64,000 nt of DNA, taken from the NCBI GenBank assembly GCA_038116745.1, contig JAYODW010000016.1, positions 23,583-87,582 on the forward strand, read 5' to 3'. Both the position numbers and the translations under genes were made by a program. Position 1 is the stretch's first letter. Every line of letters begins with the position of its first letter. Source of the stretch: JAYODW01 sp038116745 (lineage in GTDB: Bacteria > Pseudomonadota > Gammaproteobacteria > Ga0077536). The notes under the pieces are model-generated. The model searched no databases. It was not told where the DNA came from and was given only the letters and a program-made list of their open reading frames with translations. Below are positions 17,794-25,870 of the stretch, piece after piece.

Positions 17794-19380
17794 ATGCAGA
17801 TCCTGATGGGCGTCAGCGGCGGGCTGGGTCTCTTTCTAATCGGCATGATCCTTATGACCGAAGGTCTGCGCGCGGTGGCCGGCGACGCCATGCGTGCCGG
17901 TCTGATGCGTTTCACGCGCACGCCTTATTCCGGTGCCCTGACCGGAGCGGTATCAACCGCCATCCTGCAGTCGTCCAGCGCGACCACCGTCGCCGCGGTC
18001 GGGTTCGTCGGTGCGGAGCTGATGAGCTTCACCAACGCGCTCGGGATTATTTTCGGCGCCAACCTGGGTACGACCATGACCGGCTGGCTGGTCGCGCTGC
18101 TCGGTTTCAAGCTCGATCTCGGCCAGATTGCCCTGCCGCTGGTGTTGCTCGGCGCGCTGGCACGGCTGTTCGCCCGTGGCCGGATGGCGAGCGGCGGTCT
18201 GGCGCTGGCTGGTTTTGCGCTCATTTTTGTCGGGATCGATACGCTGCAGGCCGGCATGCGCGGGCTCGAGGGACTGGTCGATTTCACCGCACTGCCCGCG
18301 GATTCGCCCGCCGCCCGACTGTCCCTGGTTGCCATCGGTATCGTGTTTACGCTGATCACGCAGTCTTCGAGCGCTGCCGTGGCTGCGACCCTGACCGTGC
18401 TCAACGCGGGCTTCATCGATTTTCCGCAGGCCGCCTGCCTGGTCATCGGCGCGGATGTCGGGACGACTGTCACGGCTGCCCTCGCCACGATCGGCGCGTC
18501 GCTTGATGCTCGGCGCACGGGGCTGTCGCATGTGATCTACAACCTGCTGACGGGCACGCTCGCGTTTGTGCTGATCGCACCGTTCATGGCGCTGGCCGGC
18601 CTGCTTGCGCCCGGGCTCGAGACACGCGATCCGGAACTGTTGCTGGTCGGGTTCCACAGCGGCTTCAACCTGCTTGGAACCCTGCTTGTGCTCCCGGCAG
18701 CGCTGCCCTTCGCGCACCTGGTCGAACGCCTTGTGCCTCCTCTGATCAGCGATGCCCACAGCGCGATGGATAAAGGACTCCTGGGGGACCCGAGGGCGGC
18801 CCTGGATGCCGCGCAGCGGGAGACGCTGCAGGGGTATGCCGTCCTGACGGCGGAAGCAGCCCGCCAGCTCGGGCTGCGCGATCCGCCGGCGGCGGCAGAT
18901 CTCCCGCGGTGGCAGCGCTACCTTGATGAGCTGCAGGACTACCTGTCATCGATTGATCTGCACGGTACCCGCGGCGGTGAGTGGGATCGTCTGCTGGCGC
19001 TGGTTCATGCCTGCGACCACCTGCAGCGTCTGCACGAGCGGCTGGAAGAGGAGCAGGGACGGGCGCGGACCGTGGCCACCGCTGCGGCGCTGGATCTCGA
19101 ACGCCTGGCGTTTCTCGCCGCGGAGAGATCGATCGCGGCCCGGCTGGAGGCCGGGCAGCACGCCGCGGCGCACGATGAGGCGGATGCCCTGGCGGGGCAG
19201 ATCCAGGCGTCGGTGGCGCCCTTCCGCGAGTCTGTGACGGCGGATATGGCCAGCCACGCGCTGAGTTTCGAGGCCGGCACCGAGCGCCTCGAGGCGATCC
19301 GCTGGCTTGAACGCGTCACCCACCACCTGGCGCGCATTACGCTGCATCTGCAGCGGGCCGCCGACGCCTCGGGTCGATGA
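17794..19380 (+). CDS. Na/Pi cotransporter family protein
   Basis: Inner-membrane transporter of 528 residues. It has the two inverted Na/Pi repeats with QSSSATT (59-65) and TQSSSAAVAAT (about 190). There are roughly eight hydrophobic segments up to about residue 310. A C-terminal PhoU-like helical domain (about 330-525) follows. This is the NptA/YjbB architecture for sodium-driven phosphate movement. ATG 17794 follows a weak GGAGCGAG. Diverges from the alpha/beta hydrolase. Confidence 0.9.
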   Translation: MQILMGVSGGLGLFLIGMILMTEGLRAVAGDAMRAGLMRFTRTPYSGALTGAVSTAILQSSSATTVAAVGFVGAELMSFTNALGIIFGANLGTTMTGWLVALLGFKLDLGQIALPLVLLGALARLFARGRMASGGLALAGFALIFVGIDTLQAGMRGLEGLVDFTALPADSPAARLSLVAIGIVFTLITQSSSAAVAATLTVLNAGFIDFPQAACLVIGADVGTTVTAALATIGASLDARRTGLSHVIYNLLTGTLAFVLIAPFMALAGLLAPGLETRDPELLLVGFHSGFNLLGTLLVLPAALPFAHLVERLVPPLISDAHSAMDKGLLGDPRAALDAAQRETLQGYAVLTAEAARQLGLRDPPAAADLPRWQRYLDELQDYLSSIDLHGTRGGEWDRLLALVHACDHLQRLHERLEEEQGRARTVATAAALDLERLAFLAAERSIAARLEAGQHAAAHDEADALAGQIQASVAPFRESVTADMASHALSFEAGTERLEAIRWLERVTHHLARITLHLQRAADASGR

Positions 19381-19441
19381 TCCCCGCCAGCGGATCCACT
19401 ACACTGCCAGCCCTTTCGCTCGACTACTCAAGGACCGCAAG

Positions 19442-20620
19442 ATGACTGATGCCGTAATCGTTTCGACCGCGCGCACGCCGCTCTGCAAGAGCTGGCGTGG
19501 TTCGTTCAACATGACCCACGGGGCAACCCTGGGCGGACATGTCGTGTCTGCTGCGCTCGAGCGAGCCGGCGTTGCACCGGACGAAGTCGAGGATGTGATC
19601 CTGGGCTGCGCAAATCCTGAGGGCGCTACCGGACACAACATTGCGCGCCAGGCCGCGCTGCGTGCCGGGCTGCCGGTTACCGTATCCGGCGTGACCGTCA
19701 ATCGTTTCTGCTCCTCGGGCCTGCAGACGGTGGCGCTGGCGGCACAGCGGGTTATTTCCGGCGAAGCCGATATTTTTGTAGCGGGCGGGGTCGAGTCGAT
19801 CTCCTGCGTGCAGAATGAGATGAATGCTCACTTCGTCAACGACCCCTGGCTGATGGAGCATAAAAGCGAGATTTACTGGCCGATGCTGCAGACCGCGGAG
19901 CAGGTAGCCAGCCGCTACAGGATTTCCCGCGAAGATCAGGATCATTACGGCGTGCAGAGCCAGCAGCGCGCGACCGCCGCGCGCGAGGCAGGACGTTTCG
20001 ACGCCGAAATCGTGCCGCTCAAAACGACCATGAAGATCGTCAACAAAGACACCGGCGAGGAGACAACACGCGAGGTAACGGCGGATAAAGACGAGGGGAT
20101 CCGCCCGGGCACGGATTACGCGGGTGTCTCGCAGATCCGACCGGCGATCGAAGGCGGCGTGATTGCAGCGGGTAACGCCAGCCAGTTCTCCGACGGGGCT
20201 TCGGCTCAGGTGGTTATGAGCGACAAGCTGGCCGCGCAGCGCGGTCTTGAACCACTCGGGATCTTCCGCGGATTTGCCGTGGCGGGCTGCGAACCTGACG
20301 AAATGGGCATCGGCCCGGTATTCGCAATCCCGAAGCTGCTGCAGCGCACCGGCCTCGGTATTGATGACATCGACCTGTGGGAGCTGAACGAGGCTTTTGC
20401 CGTGCAGGTGCTGTACTGCCGTGACCAGCTGGGGATCGACAATGACAAGCTGAACGTCAACGGCGGCTCGATCGCGGTCGGTCATCCGTACGGCATGACC
20501 GGCAGTCGGCTCGTCGGCCACGCGCTCATTGAGGGTAAGCGCCGCGGCGCCAGGCACGTTGTCGTCACGATGTGCATCGGCGGCGGCATGGGCGCGGCGG
20601 GTCTGTTCGAAGTCTGCTGA
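19442..20620 (+). CDS. Acetyl-CoA C-acyltransferase (thiolase)
   Basis: 392 residues from ATG 19442. The nucleophilic Cys is at residue 90 (NRFCSSG). The second active-site segments are GGSIAVGHPYG (His) and VTMCIGGGMGA (Cys), so the catalytic set is complete. Thiolases cleave 3-ketoacyl-CoA in beta-oxidation or condense acetyl-CoA. There is no adjacent FadB-like partner. The next gene encodes a DUF1329 protein, a pairing often seen near steroid or lipid catabolism genes, so a degradative role is likely. Confidence 0.93.
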   Translation: MTDAVIVSTARTPLCKSWRGSFNMTHGATLGGHVVSAALERAGVAPDEVEDVILGCANPEGATGHNIARQAALRAGLPVTVSGVTVNRFCSSGLQTVALAAQRVISGEADIFVAGGVESISCVQNEMNAHFVNDPWLMEHKSEIYWPMLQTAEQVASRYRISREDQDHYGVQSQQRATAAREAGRFDAEIVPLKTTMKIVNKDTGEETTREVTADKDEGIRPGTDYAGVSQIRPAIEGGVIAAGNASQFSDGASAQVVMSDKLAAQRGLEPLGIFRGFAVAGCEPDEMGIGPVFAIPKLLQRTGLGIDDIDLWELNEAFAVQVLYCRDQLGIDNDKLNVNGGSIAVGHPYGMTGSRLVGHALIEGKRRGARHVVVTMCIGGGMGAAGLFEVC

Positions 20621-20691
20621 GCTGACTCGAATGCGGCGCGCAGGTCGCGCCGCACGCCTGCCCAGAAAAAGTTCCGGCTTGGGAGACCTCG

Positions 20692-22047
20692 ATGGTTAGA
20701 CTGTTTCATTGCCGTGCGAGCACTGCCCGAGCCTGCTATCGGTGCGTTCTTGCGGCATTGCTCGTCGTCTCTGTAACGACGCCTGCGGCGGCGTTTGACG
20801 TAAGTTTCGGCGCGTTTCAGCAATGGTTGTCCGATAACGCTGCGGCGTCGTCCGCGGGTCTCCCGCCGGGTACCTATGGACCAGAGCAGCTGGCGGCGTT
20901 CGCGGCCTACCTGCCGCCGGGCTATCGGGAACAGTTCGATTTTCCTGGCATGACGCTCGAACTGACGGCGACCCGGGACTACCCGCCGCATGCTGTGTAT
21001 CTCGACGCAACCGCGAAATTCGCCGGTCAGTCCCGTCTTGAAGCGGACGGAAGCCTGGCCGGCTATACCGCAGGCCAGCCTTTCTCCGCTGACCAGATCG
21101 CTGCGGCCGAGGCCGGTAATGCGGGTTACATGTTGGCCTGGAACCAGATCCACCGCTGGCAGAACGTCGGCTATCGAAACGAAGCCATCGTCAGCTACAT
21201 CCAGCCGACTGCTGACGGCAGTGCCGGCACCCTGCTGGAGGGGATGCGCGGTGGCGGGCATGTCGACCGTCACGTGTCCATGTTTTACCACCGGGTGTAT
21301 CTCTCCGGCCTGGCCAGCCGCGCAGATTCCGACTACCGCATGGATGTGGACGGCGCTGATACGCTGCTGTTCAAGGAATACATCGAAATGCTGGATCCGT
21401 TCGACATCGCCGGCCTCAAGCTGGTGGTCGAACGTCCGCTGGACCAGTCTCTGGGCGACCAGGTGAATTCCTATCTGCCAACCGAACGCCGGGTGCGACG
21501 CCTGTCGTCGAAAGAGCGCGCTGACAGCTGGCTCGGGACCAACTGGACCCTCGACGACTTCGAGGGGTACTCAGGGCTCGTTATGGATAACCAATGGCGG
21601 CTGCTGGGGCATCAGGTCCTGCCGCACGTCGCCAGTTCCCGGCACGCGCAGGCGGAATTCCATGGCCCGACGAGCACAGTACCGCTGGACCGATGGCAGC
21701 TGCGGCGCTGTTTTGTGGTCGAGGCCGTGCCTCGATGGGAGGGACATCCATACGGGCGGCGGGTCCTGTTTGTGGATGAGCAGACCTACAGCGTCGCCCT
21801 GGTCCTGGTTTTTGACCGGGAGGACCGCTTGCTGAAGACGTTCGCGACCGTTTATGAGTACAGCGAGGATGCGGCGCAGAGTTCACTTGCCGAGTCCACG
21901 CCACGCTGGCGCGCGTCGATCGCGGTGAATGTCCAGGATGGCTCGGCAAATATAGCTCGCGGGTCAAAACCGACAGAGTTTGTCGACGTCAAACCGTCTC
22001 AGGTGCGCAAGATTTTCAGCGTGTCCAACCTAACCAGCGGACGATGA
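20692..22047 (+). CDS. DUF1329 domain-containing exported protein
   Basis: 451 residues. A signal peptide (about 1-32, ending TPAAA) targets it to the envelope. The mature part is a DUF1329 domain, including AWNQIHRWQNVGYRNEA and a C-terminal EAVPRWEGHPYGRRV region. DUF1329 proteins resemble LolA/LolB-like beta structures and often accompany lipid or RND-type transporters. ATG 20692 has GGGAG 6 nt upstream. Function not established. A small lipoprotein gene follows after 45 nt. Confidence 0.85.
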   Translation: MVRLFHCRASTARACYRCVLAALLVVSVTTPAAAFDVSFGAFQQWLSDNAAASSAGLPPGTYGPEQLAAFAAYLPPGYREQFDFPGMTLELTATRDYPPHAVYLDATAKFAGQSRLEADGSLAGYTAGQPFSADQIAAAEAGNAGYMLAWNQIHRWQNVGYRNEAIVSYIQPTADGSAGTLLEGMRGGGHVDRHVSMFYHRVYLSGLASRADSDYRMDVDGADTLLFKEYIEMLDPFDIAGLKLVVERPLDQSLGDQVNSYLPTERRVRRLSSKERADSWLGTNWTLDDFEGYSGLVMDNQWRLLGHQVLPHVASSRHAQAEFHGPTSTVPLDRWQLRRCFVVEAVPRWEGHPYGRRVLFVDEQTYSVALVLVFDREDRLLKTFATVYEYSEDAAQSSLAESTPRWRASIAVNVQDGSANIARGSKPTEFVDVKPSQVRKIFSVSNLTSGR

Positions 22048-22092
22048 GCCGACGCTTCCGTCGCCGGTGCGTTCCGCGTGAGGAGAAAGCCC

Positions 22093-22278
22093 ATGTATAG
22101 AGTGTTTTGCTGCCTGCTGGCCGGTGCTCTGCTGGTGCTGGTGGCCTGTGGAGATAAACCGCAGGAAAACGTATTTAAGGGGCAGACTGACGCACTCGGC
22201 AAAGCGGAGGACGTCAATCGCATGGTCCAGGAGGTTGATCAGGTACAGCGCGCCGCCATCGAAGAGCAGAGTCGCTGA
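22093..22278 (+). CDS. Small lipoprotein
   Basis: 61 residues from ATG 22093, which has GAGGAGA about 7 nt upstream; a GTG 15 nt earlier is unlikely because it overlaps that site. The signal peptide ends in a lipobox LVACG. The mature 40 residues are charged and predicted helical (EDVNRMVQEVDQVQRAA). Not recognised as a named family. Similar short coiled lipoproteins are common in proteobacteria. Confidence 0.75.
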   Translation: MYRVFCCLLAGALLVLVACGDKPQENVFKGQTDALGKAEDVNRMVQEVDQVQRAAIEEQSR

Positions 22279-22353
22279 TACCGCAGGGGTCCGGATCCGA
22301 CCGTGGCGTATACTGCGGAAGGCACGATTCTGTGAACTAGGAGGAGGAGAGCA

Positions 22354-22815
22354 ATGGCGTTACCGCAGGACATCACCCCGATTAATTCGGAGCTCATGGA
22401 CACCCTGGTTGAGGCCAGCAAGATGGAGTGGATCCCGCAGGGATTCGACCCTGAGCGGGCATTCATCAAGATCCTCTGGGTGGGAGCAGAGAGCGGCAGT
22501 TGGGCAGTCATGTTTCGCTGGCTGAAAGGCTTTACCGCCCCCCAACATAAACATCTGTCGGCATCTCATACCTTCATCCTTTCCGGCAAGCTGCAGGTGC
22601 GCGATGGTGTGCTGAATGCAGGCGACTATGTCTATGAGCCCAACGGCATGCTGCACGGTGCCACGACGGCGCTTGAAGATACCGAGTACCTGTTCATCTG
22701 CAACGGTCCTGTGCTGTTCTACGACGAAGACGGGTTTACCTTCTATCTGGGATGGGAGGAACTCGAGCGGCTGCGGCAGCAGCACGGCGCCGCGGGTAAA
22801 GCTGCGGCGGCCTGA
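22354..22815 (+). CDS. Cupin-domain dioxygenase-like protein
   Basis: 153 residues, a single cupin barrel. The metal-binding motif 1 is HKHLSASHTFILSGKLQ, and motif 2 includes EPNGMLHGA. This resembles the 2,4'-dihydroxyacetophenone dioxygenase / ChrR-type cupin group. ATG 22354 has a strong AGGAGGAG upstream. It is 8 nt before a GST gene and probably co-transcribed with it. Substrate unknown; an oxygenase or isomerase role is inferred only from the fold. Confidence 0.8.
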   Translation: MALPQDITPINSELMDTLVEASKMEWIPQGFDPERAFIKILWVGAESGSWAVMFRWLKGFTAPQHKHLSASHTFILSGKLQVRDGVLNAGDYVYEPNGMLHGATTALEDTEYLFICNGPVLFYDEDGFTFYLGWEELERLRQQHGAAGKAAAA

Positions 22816-22823
22816 ATCGGTCG

Positions 22824-23462
22824 GTGAGACTGTACTGGTTCCAGGTCGCTCCCAACCCTACCAAGGTACGGCTGTACGTTGCGGAGAAAAATGCCGCGGG
22901 TGCGGGGATCGAGCTGGAGCCAGTCGTGGTCAACCTGCCCAGGGGTGAACAGAACACAGCCGACTTCCGCCGCCTCAACCCGTTTGCCAGCCTGCCCGTA
23001 CTCGAACTGGACGACGGGTCGACCATCGTCGAGTCGCTGCCGATCATCGACTACCTCGAGGAGCTGCATCCACGCCCATCTTTGTGGGGAGATGAACCGC
23101 GCGCCCGGGCTCGAGCGCGCGAGCTCGAGCGTATTGCGGATCTCCGCTTAATGGTCCCCATCGCGCGGGTGATTCACGCAACGCGGTCGCCGCTGGGTTT
23201 GCCGCCGAATCCCGGTGTTGCGGCGCAGGCTGCAGCCGTCTGGCCACAGGCTATGCGCTTTTTCGACGATCTGCTGTCTGACGGTCGTCCGCTGCTGAGC
23301 GGCACGCAGCCGTGTGTGGCGGACTGCACGCTGGCAGCGGCGCTGCAGTTTGCGCGCTTCGGCGAGATCGATCTCGGGCTGGAGTCTCGCTACCCCGGGG
23401 TGCAGCAGTGGGATCGGACTTACCGCGCGCGCGAAGCCGTGCGTGACGTGTTTAATCTGTAG
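22824..23462 (+). CDS. Glutathione S-transferase family protein
   Basis: 212 residues from GTG 22824. The N-terminal thioredoxin-like domain (about 1-80) contains NPFASLPVLELDDG and ESLPIIDYLEE, the cis-Pro and glutathione gamma-Glu-binding segments. The C-terminal helical domain has the N-capping-box-like CVADCTLAAALQFA. The GTG start is close behind the cupin stop, so both are probably one operon. Substrate unknown. Confidence 0.88.
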   Translation: MRLYWFQVAPNPTKVRLYVAEKNAAGAGIELEPVVVNLPRGEQNTADFRRLNPFASLPVLELDDGSTIVESLPIIDYLEELHPRPSLWGDEPRARARARELERIADLRLMVPIARVIHATRSPLGLPPNPGVAAQAAAVWPQAMRFFDDLLSDGRPLLSGTQPCVADCTLAAALQFARFGEIDLGLESRYPGVQQWDRTYRAREAVRDVFNL

Positions 23463-23509
23463 CCCGTGCGCGAAGCGCGGATGGATCATTAAGGAGGCCT
23501 TGCGCGGCG

Positions 23510-24070
23510 ATGGGAAAATCCCTGCAGGAACAGTTGCTCGAACAGGGTCTGGTGAAAAAGCAGCAGGTCCACCAGCACAAGCAGTCCAGCCACAAGCAGC
23601 AGAAACGGCGTCGTGGCGGGGCCAAGGACACCGCCCCGAGCATGAGCGAGGAGGCGCGCGCGCGCGCAGCTGAGGCGGAGGCTGAGAAACGCGCACGCGA
23701 CAAAGAGCTCAATCGAGAACGGGACGAGCGCGCAGCGCGGCGTGCCCGGCGGATCGAGATCGAGCAGACCATCGCGTCCGCGCGTGCCGATCGCGTGCCC
23801 GGCGATGAGCTGTTTCAGTTCGTTGATAACGACAAGGTCAAGCGCATTTATGTCACTGCTGAAGTGCGTAAGGGGCTTGTCGAAGGTGCGCTCAGCGTAC
23901 TGCGGATCAGGCGTACCTACGCTGTTGTGGATAGCGCGCTGGCCGAGCGGCTCGCCGCTGAGGACCCCTTCGTACGTCCGGCCGCCACGGCGACTCCTGG
24001 TGGCGGCGACAGCGCTGACGCCGATGAGTACTACGACCGTTTTGAGGTCCCCGATGATCTGAGCTGGTAA
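23510..24070 (+). CDS. DUF2058 protein (YaiL-like nucleoprotein/polynucleotide-associated)
   Basis: 186 residues. The N-terminus MGKSLQEQLLEQGLVKK is a near-signature of DUF2058. A long Lys/Arg/Glu-rich helical region (about 20-95) is probably coiled coil. The C-terminal compact part includes FVDNDKVKRIYVT. The family is annotated as nucleoprotein- or polynucleotide-associated, with function unclear. AAGGAGG lies upstream of ATG 23510. Confidence 0.92.
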   Translation: MGKSLQEQLLEQGLVKKQQVHQHKQSSHKQQKRRRGGAKDTAPSMSEEARARAAEAEAEKRARDKELNRERDERAARRARRIEIEQTIASARADRVPGDELFQFVDNDKVKRIYVTAEVRKGLVEGALSVLRIRRTYAVVDSALAERLAAEDPFVRPAATATPGGGDSADADEYYDRFEVPDDLSW

Positions 24071-24112
24071 GGTCCGTCGGCTCCAGGTAACTGACAACAG
24101 AGGAATACCCCT

Positions 24113-25039
24113 ATGACTTTGACGCAAAGCACCCGTGACCGCATCGAGCATCTGCTGGCCGAGCATCCGGTAGTGTTGTTCATGAAAGGCTCGCGCATGC
24201 AGCCGCAGTGCGGATTTTCCGCGACCGTTGTCGGGATCCTTGACCGTATGCTTCCGGATTACCACACGGTGGATGTGCTCGCCGATCTGGAGATACGGGA
24301 AGGGGTCAAGGTGTACTCGGAGTGGCCGACGATTCCCCAGCTCTATGTCCGCGGCGAGTTTCTCGGTGGCTGTGACCTGGTGCAGCAGATGTATCGCAGC
24401 GGCGATCTGCACACAGAGCTTGGGGTGACGGCAGATGCCGAGACCGTGCCCGAGGTCCGCATTTCAGATGCGGCCGCGCGGGTCCTGACCGAGGCTATCA
24501 GTCAGCATCAGGACGGCGTCATTCAGCTCGTGATCGGCGCCAACTGGCAGCACGAATTCCGACTGGCCGAGGGCTCTTCTTCGGGTGTCCGCGTGACCGC
24601 AAATGGTATCGAGCTGCTTTTCGACGCTGAGTCTGCAGCGCGGGCGAACGGGCTCAGTATTGACCTCAGCGAGGCGTCGGGAGAGCCGGAATTCATCATT
24701 GAGAACCCGAATTCTCCACAGGCGGTGCGCCAGATGACGGTGCAGGAACTGAAGCAGAGTCAGGACGCCGGTGACGCTCTCCATCTCTACGATGTGCGTG
24801 AGGCGGCGGAGCGCGAGATAGCTGTACTGCCCGGTGCGAAGCATCTGACCGAAGAGGTGATCGCCGAGATAGACGCGCTGCCACGCGATGCGTTGCTGGT
24901 ATTCCACTGCCATTCCGGAGTGCGCAGCCAGGCAGCGGCGGAGTATTTCGCCCGGCAAGGCTTCAGCAACGTGCGCAACCTGGCCGGCGGTATTGATGCT
25001 TGGTCGCGTGAGATTGACCCCGAAGTGGCCCGTTACTGA
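24113..25039 (+). CDS. Monothiol glutaredoxin - A-type-like - rhodanese fusion
   Basis: 308 residues in three parts. Residues 1-105 form a Grx4-type monothiol glutaredoxin with CGFS at 33-36, TIPQLYV at 73-79 and GGCD at 86-89. Residues about 113-200 resemble a HesB/IscA-like domain, but the three Fe-S-ligand cysteines of IscA are absent. Residues about 205-305 form a rhodanese domain with active-site Cys266 (HCHSGVRSQ). Grx4 carries [2Fe-2S] clusters and rhodanese moves sulfane sulfur, so a role in Fe-S or sulfur handling is expected. ATG 24113 is preceded by AGAGGA. Confidence 0.9.
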   Translation: MTLTQSTRDRIEHLLAEHPVVLFMKGSRMQPQCGFSATVVGILDRMLPDYHTVDVLADLEIREGVKVYSEWPTIPQLYVRGEFLGGCDLVQQMYRSGDLHTELGVTADAETVPEVRISDAAARVLTEAISQHQDGVIQLVIGANWQHEFRLAEGSSSGVRVTANGIELLFDAESAARANGLSIDLSEASGEPEFIIENPNSPQAVRQMTVQELKQSQDAGDALHLYDVREAAEREIAVLPGAKHLTEEVIAEIDALPRDALLVFHCHSGVRSQAAAEYFARQGFSNVRNLAGGIDAWSREIDPEVARY

Positions 25040-25056
25040 CTGACAGGAGACGCTCC

Positions 25057-25263
25057 ATGCAGGGTAAGACGACGACAGTGAACTGGATGCTGCGCACAGC
25101 GTGTGCCGCGGCAACGGTAGGGCTGCTGAGCGCTTGCGCACCGGAGGTGGGCAGCGATGCCTGGTGCGAAAAAATGGAGGACACCCCGAAAGGTGAATGG
25201 TCAGCCAACGAGGCGACTTCGTTTGCCAAGCACTGCGTGCTGGGGATCAAACCTGATAAGTAA
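25057..25263 (+). CDS. DUF3012 small lipoprotein
   Basis: 68 residues. The signal peptide ends in a lipobox LLSACAP. The mature part (VGSDAWCEKMEDTPKGEW ... HCVLG) matches DUF3012, with two conserved Cys and Trp residues. An ACAGGAGA site precedes ATG 25057. It lies 17 nt after the glutaredoxin fusion gene and probably ends that transcript. Confidence 0.88.
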   Translation: MQGKTTTVNWMLRTACAAATVGLLSACAPEVGSDAWCEKMEDTPKGEWSANEATSFAKHCVLGIKPDK

Positions 25264-25286
25264 GTGCAGGCCTGCGGCCTCGCACT
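25263..25286 (+). terminator. Hairpin after the DUF3012 gene
   Basis: AGTGC-AGGCC, a TGC loop, then GGCCT-C-GCACT: ten paired bases with one bulged C. It starts at the last base of the stop codon. Only AAAG follows, with no U-tract, so it is probably a factor-assisted terminator or an mRNA 3'-end stabiliser. Confidence 0.5.
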
Positions 25287-25371
25287 AAAGTCACTCGGGT
25301 AGTCTCCGGATCCCGGCTTTGCGGTATTCCGCCGCGCTCCCGGGGCTCCCCCTGACCATGGATGAAACGTT

Positions 25372-25860
25372 TTGCAGCTGAATTCGCTTCCGGAATCAGA
25401 GCTTTTTTACCGCATTCAGCGGCTGCTGGCTGGTTACTGCCAGTGTATTGATGATGACCGGCTGGAAGAGTGGCCGCAGTTCTTCACTGAGCGCTGCTCT
25501 TATCGCATCGTTGCGCAGGAGAACGCCGCGCGAGGTCTGCCGCTTGCTGCCATGTCCTGCGACTCTCGGGGGATGCTGCATGACCGCGTGGTTTCGCTGC
25601 GCAAGGCGAACATCTACGAGGTGCATACATACCGTCACCTGGTCAGCGCGACGGTGATCACGGAAGTCACCGCTGATTATGCGCGCGCCCGCAGCCACTA
25701 CGCGGTGTTCCGCACGCGCACAAATGGGGTCAGCGAGGTGTATTCGGTCGGCAGCTATGACGACCGTATCGTGGCCGAGGGGAGCTCCCTGCTGTTCGCG
25801 GAAAAACTGGTGACCTTTGATACCAATCGCATTGATTCCCTGCTAGCGACGCCATTGTGA
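25372..25860 (+). CDS. Aromatic-ring-hydroxylating dioxygenase, beta subunit
   Basis: 162 residues with the SnoaL/NTF2-like fold of Rieske oxygenase small subunits. The N-terminus QRLLAGYCQCIDDDRLEEW and internal AMSCDSRGMLHDRVVSLR are typical. The start is TTG 25372; nearby ATGs are out of frame. The subunit is structural and stabilises the alpha subunit. It precedes the alpha gene with 10 nt between them. The beta-before-alpha order is less common than the reverse. Confidence 0.88.
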   Translation: MQLNSLPESELFYRIQRLLAGYCQCIDDDRLEEWPQFFTERCSYRIVAQENAARGLPLAAMSCDSRGMLHDRVVSLRKANIYEVHTYRHLVSATVITEVTADYARARSHYAVFRTRTNGVSEVYSVGSYDDRIVAEGSSLLFAEKLVTFDTNRIDSLLATPL

Positions 25861-25870
25861 GGTTGTGCTG

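Noticed and set aside
17953..18759. Minus-strand frame opposite the Na/Pi cotransporter
   Set aside because: Gln/Arg-rich low-complexity translation, antisense to clear transmembrane repeats.
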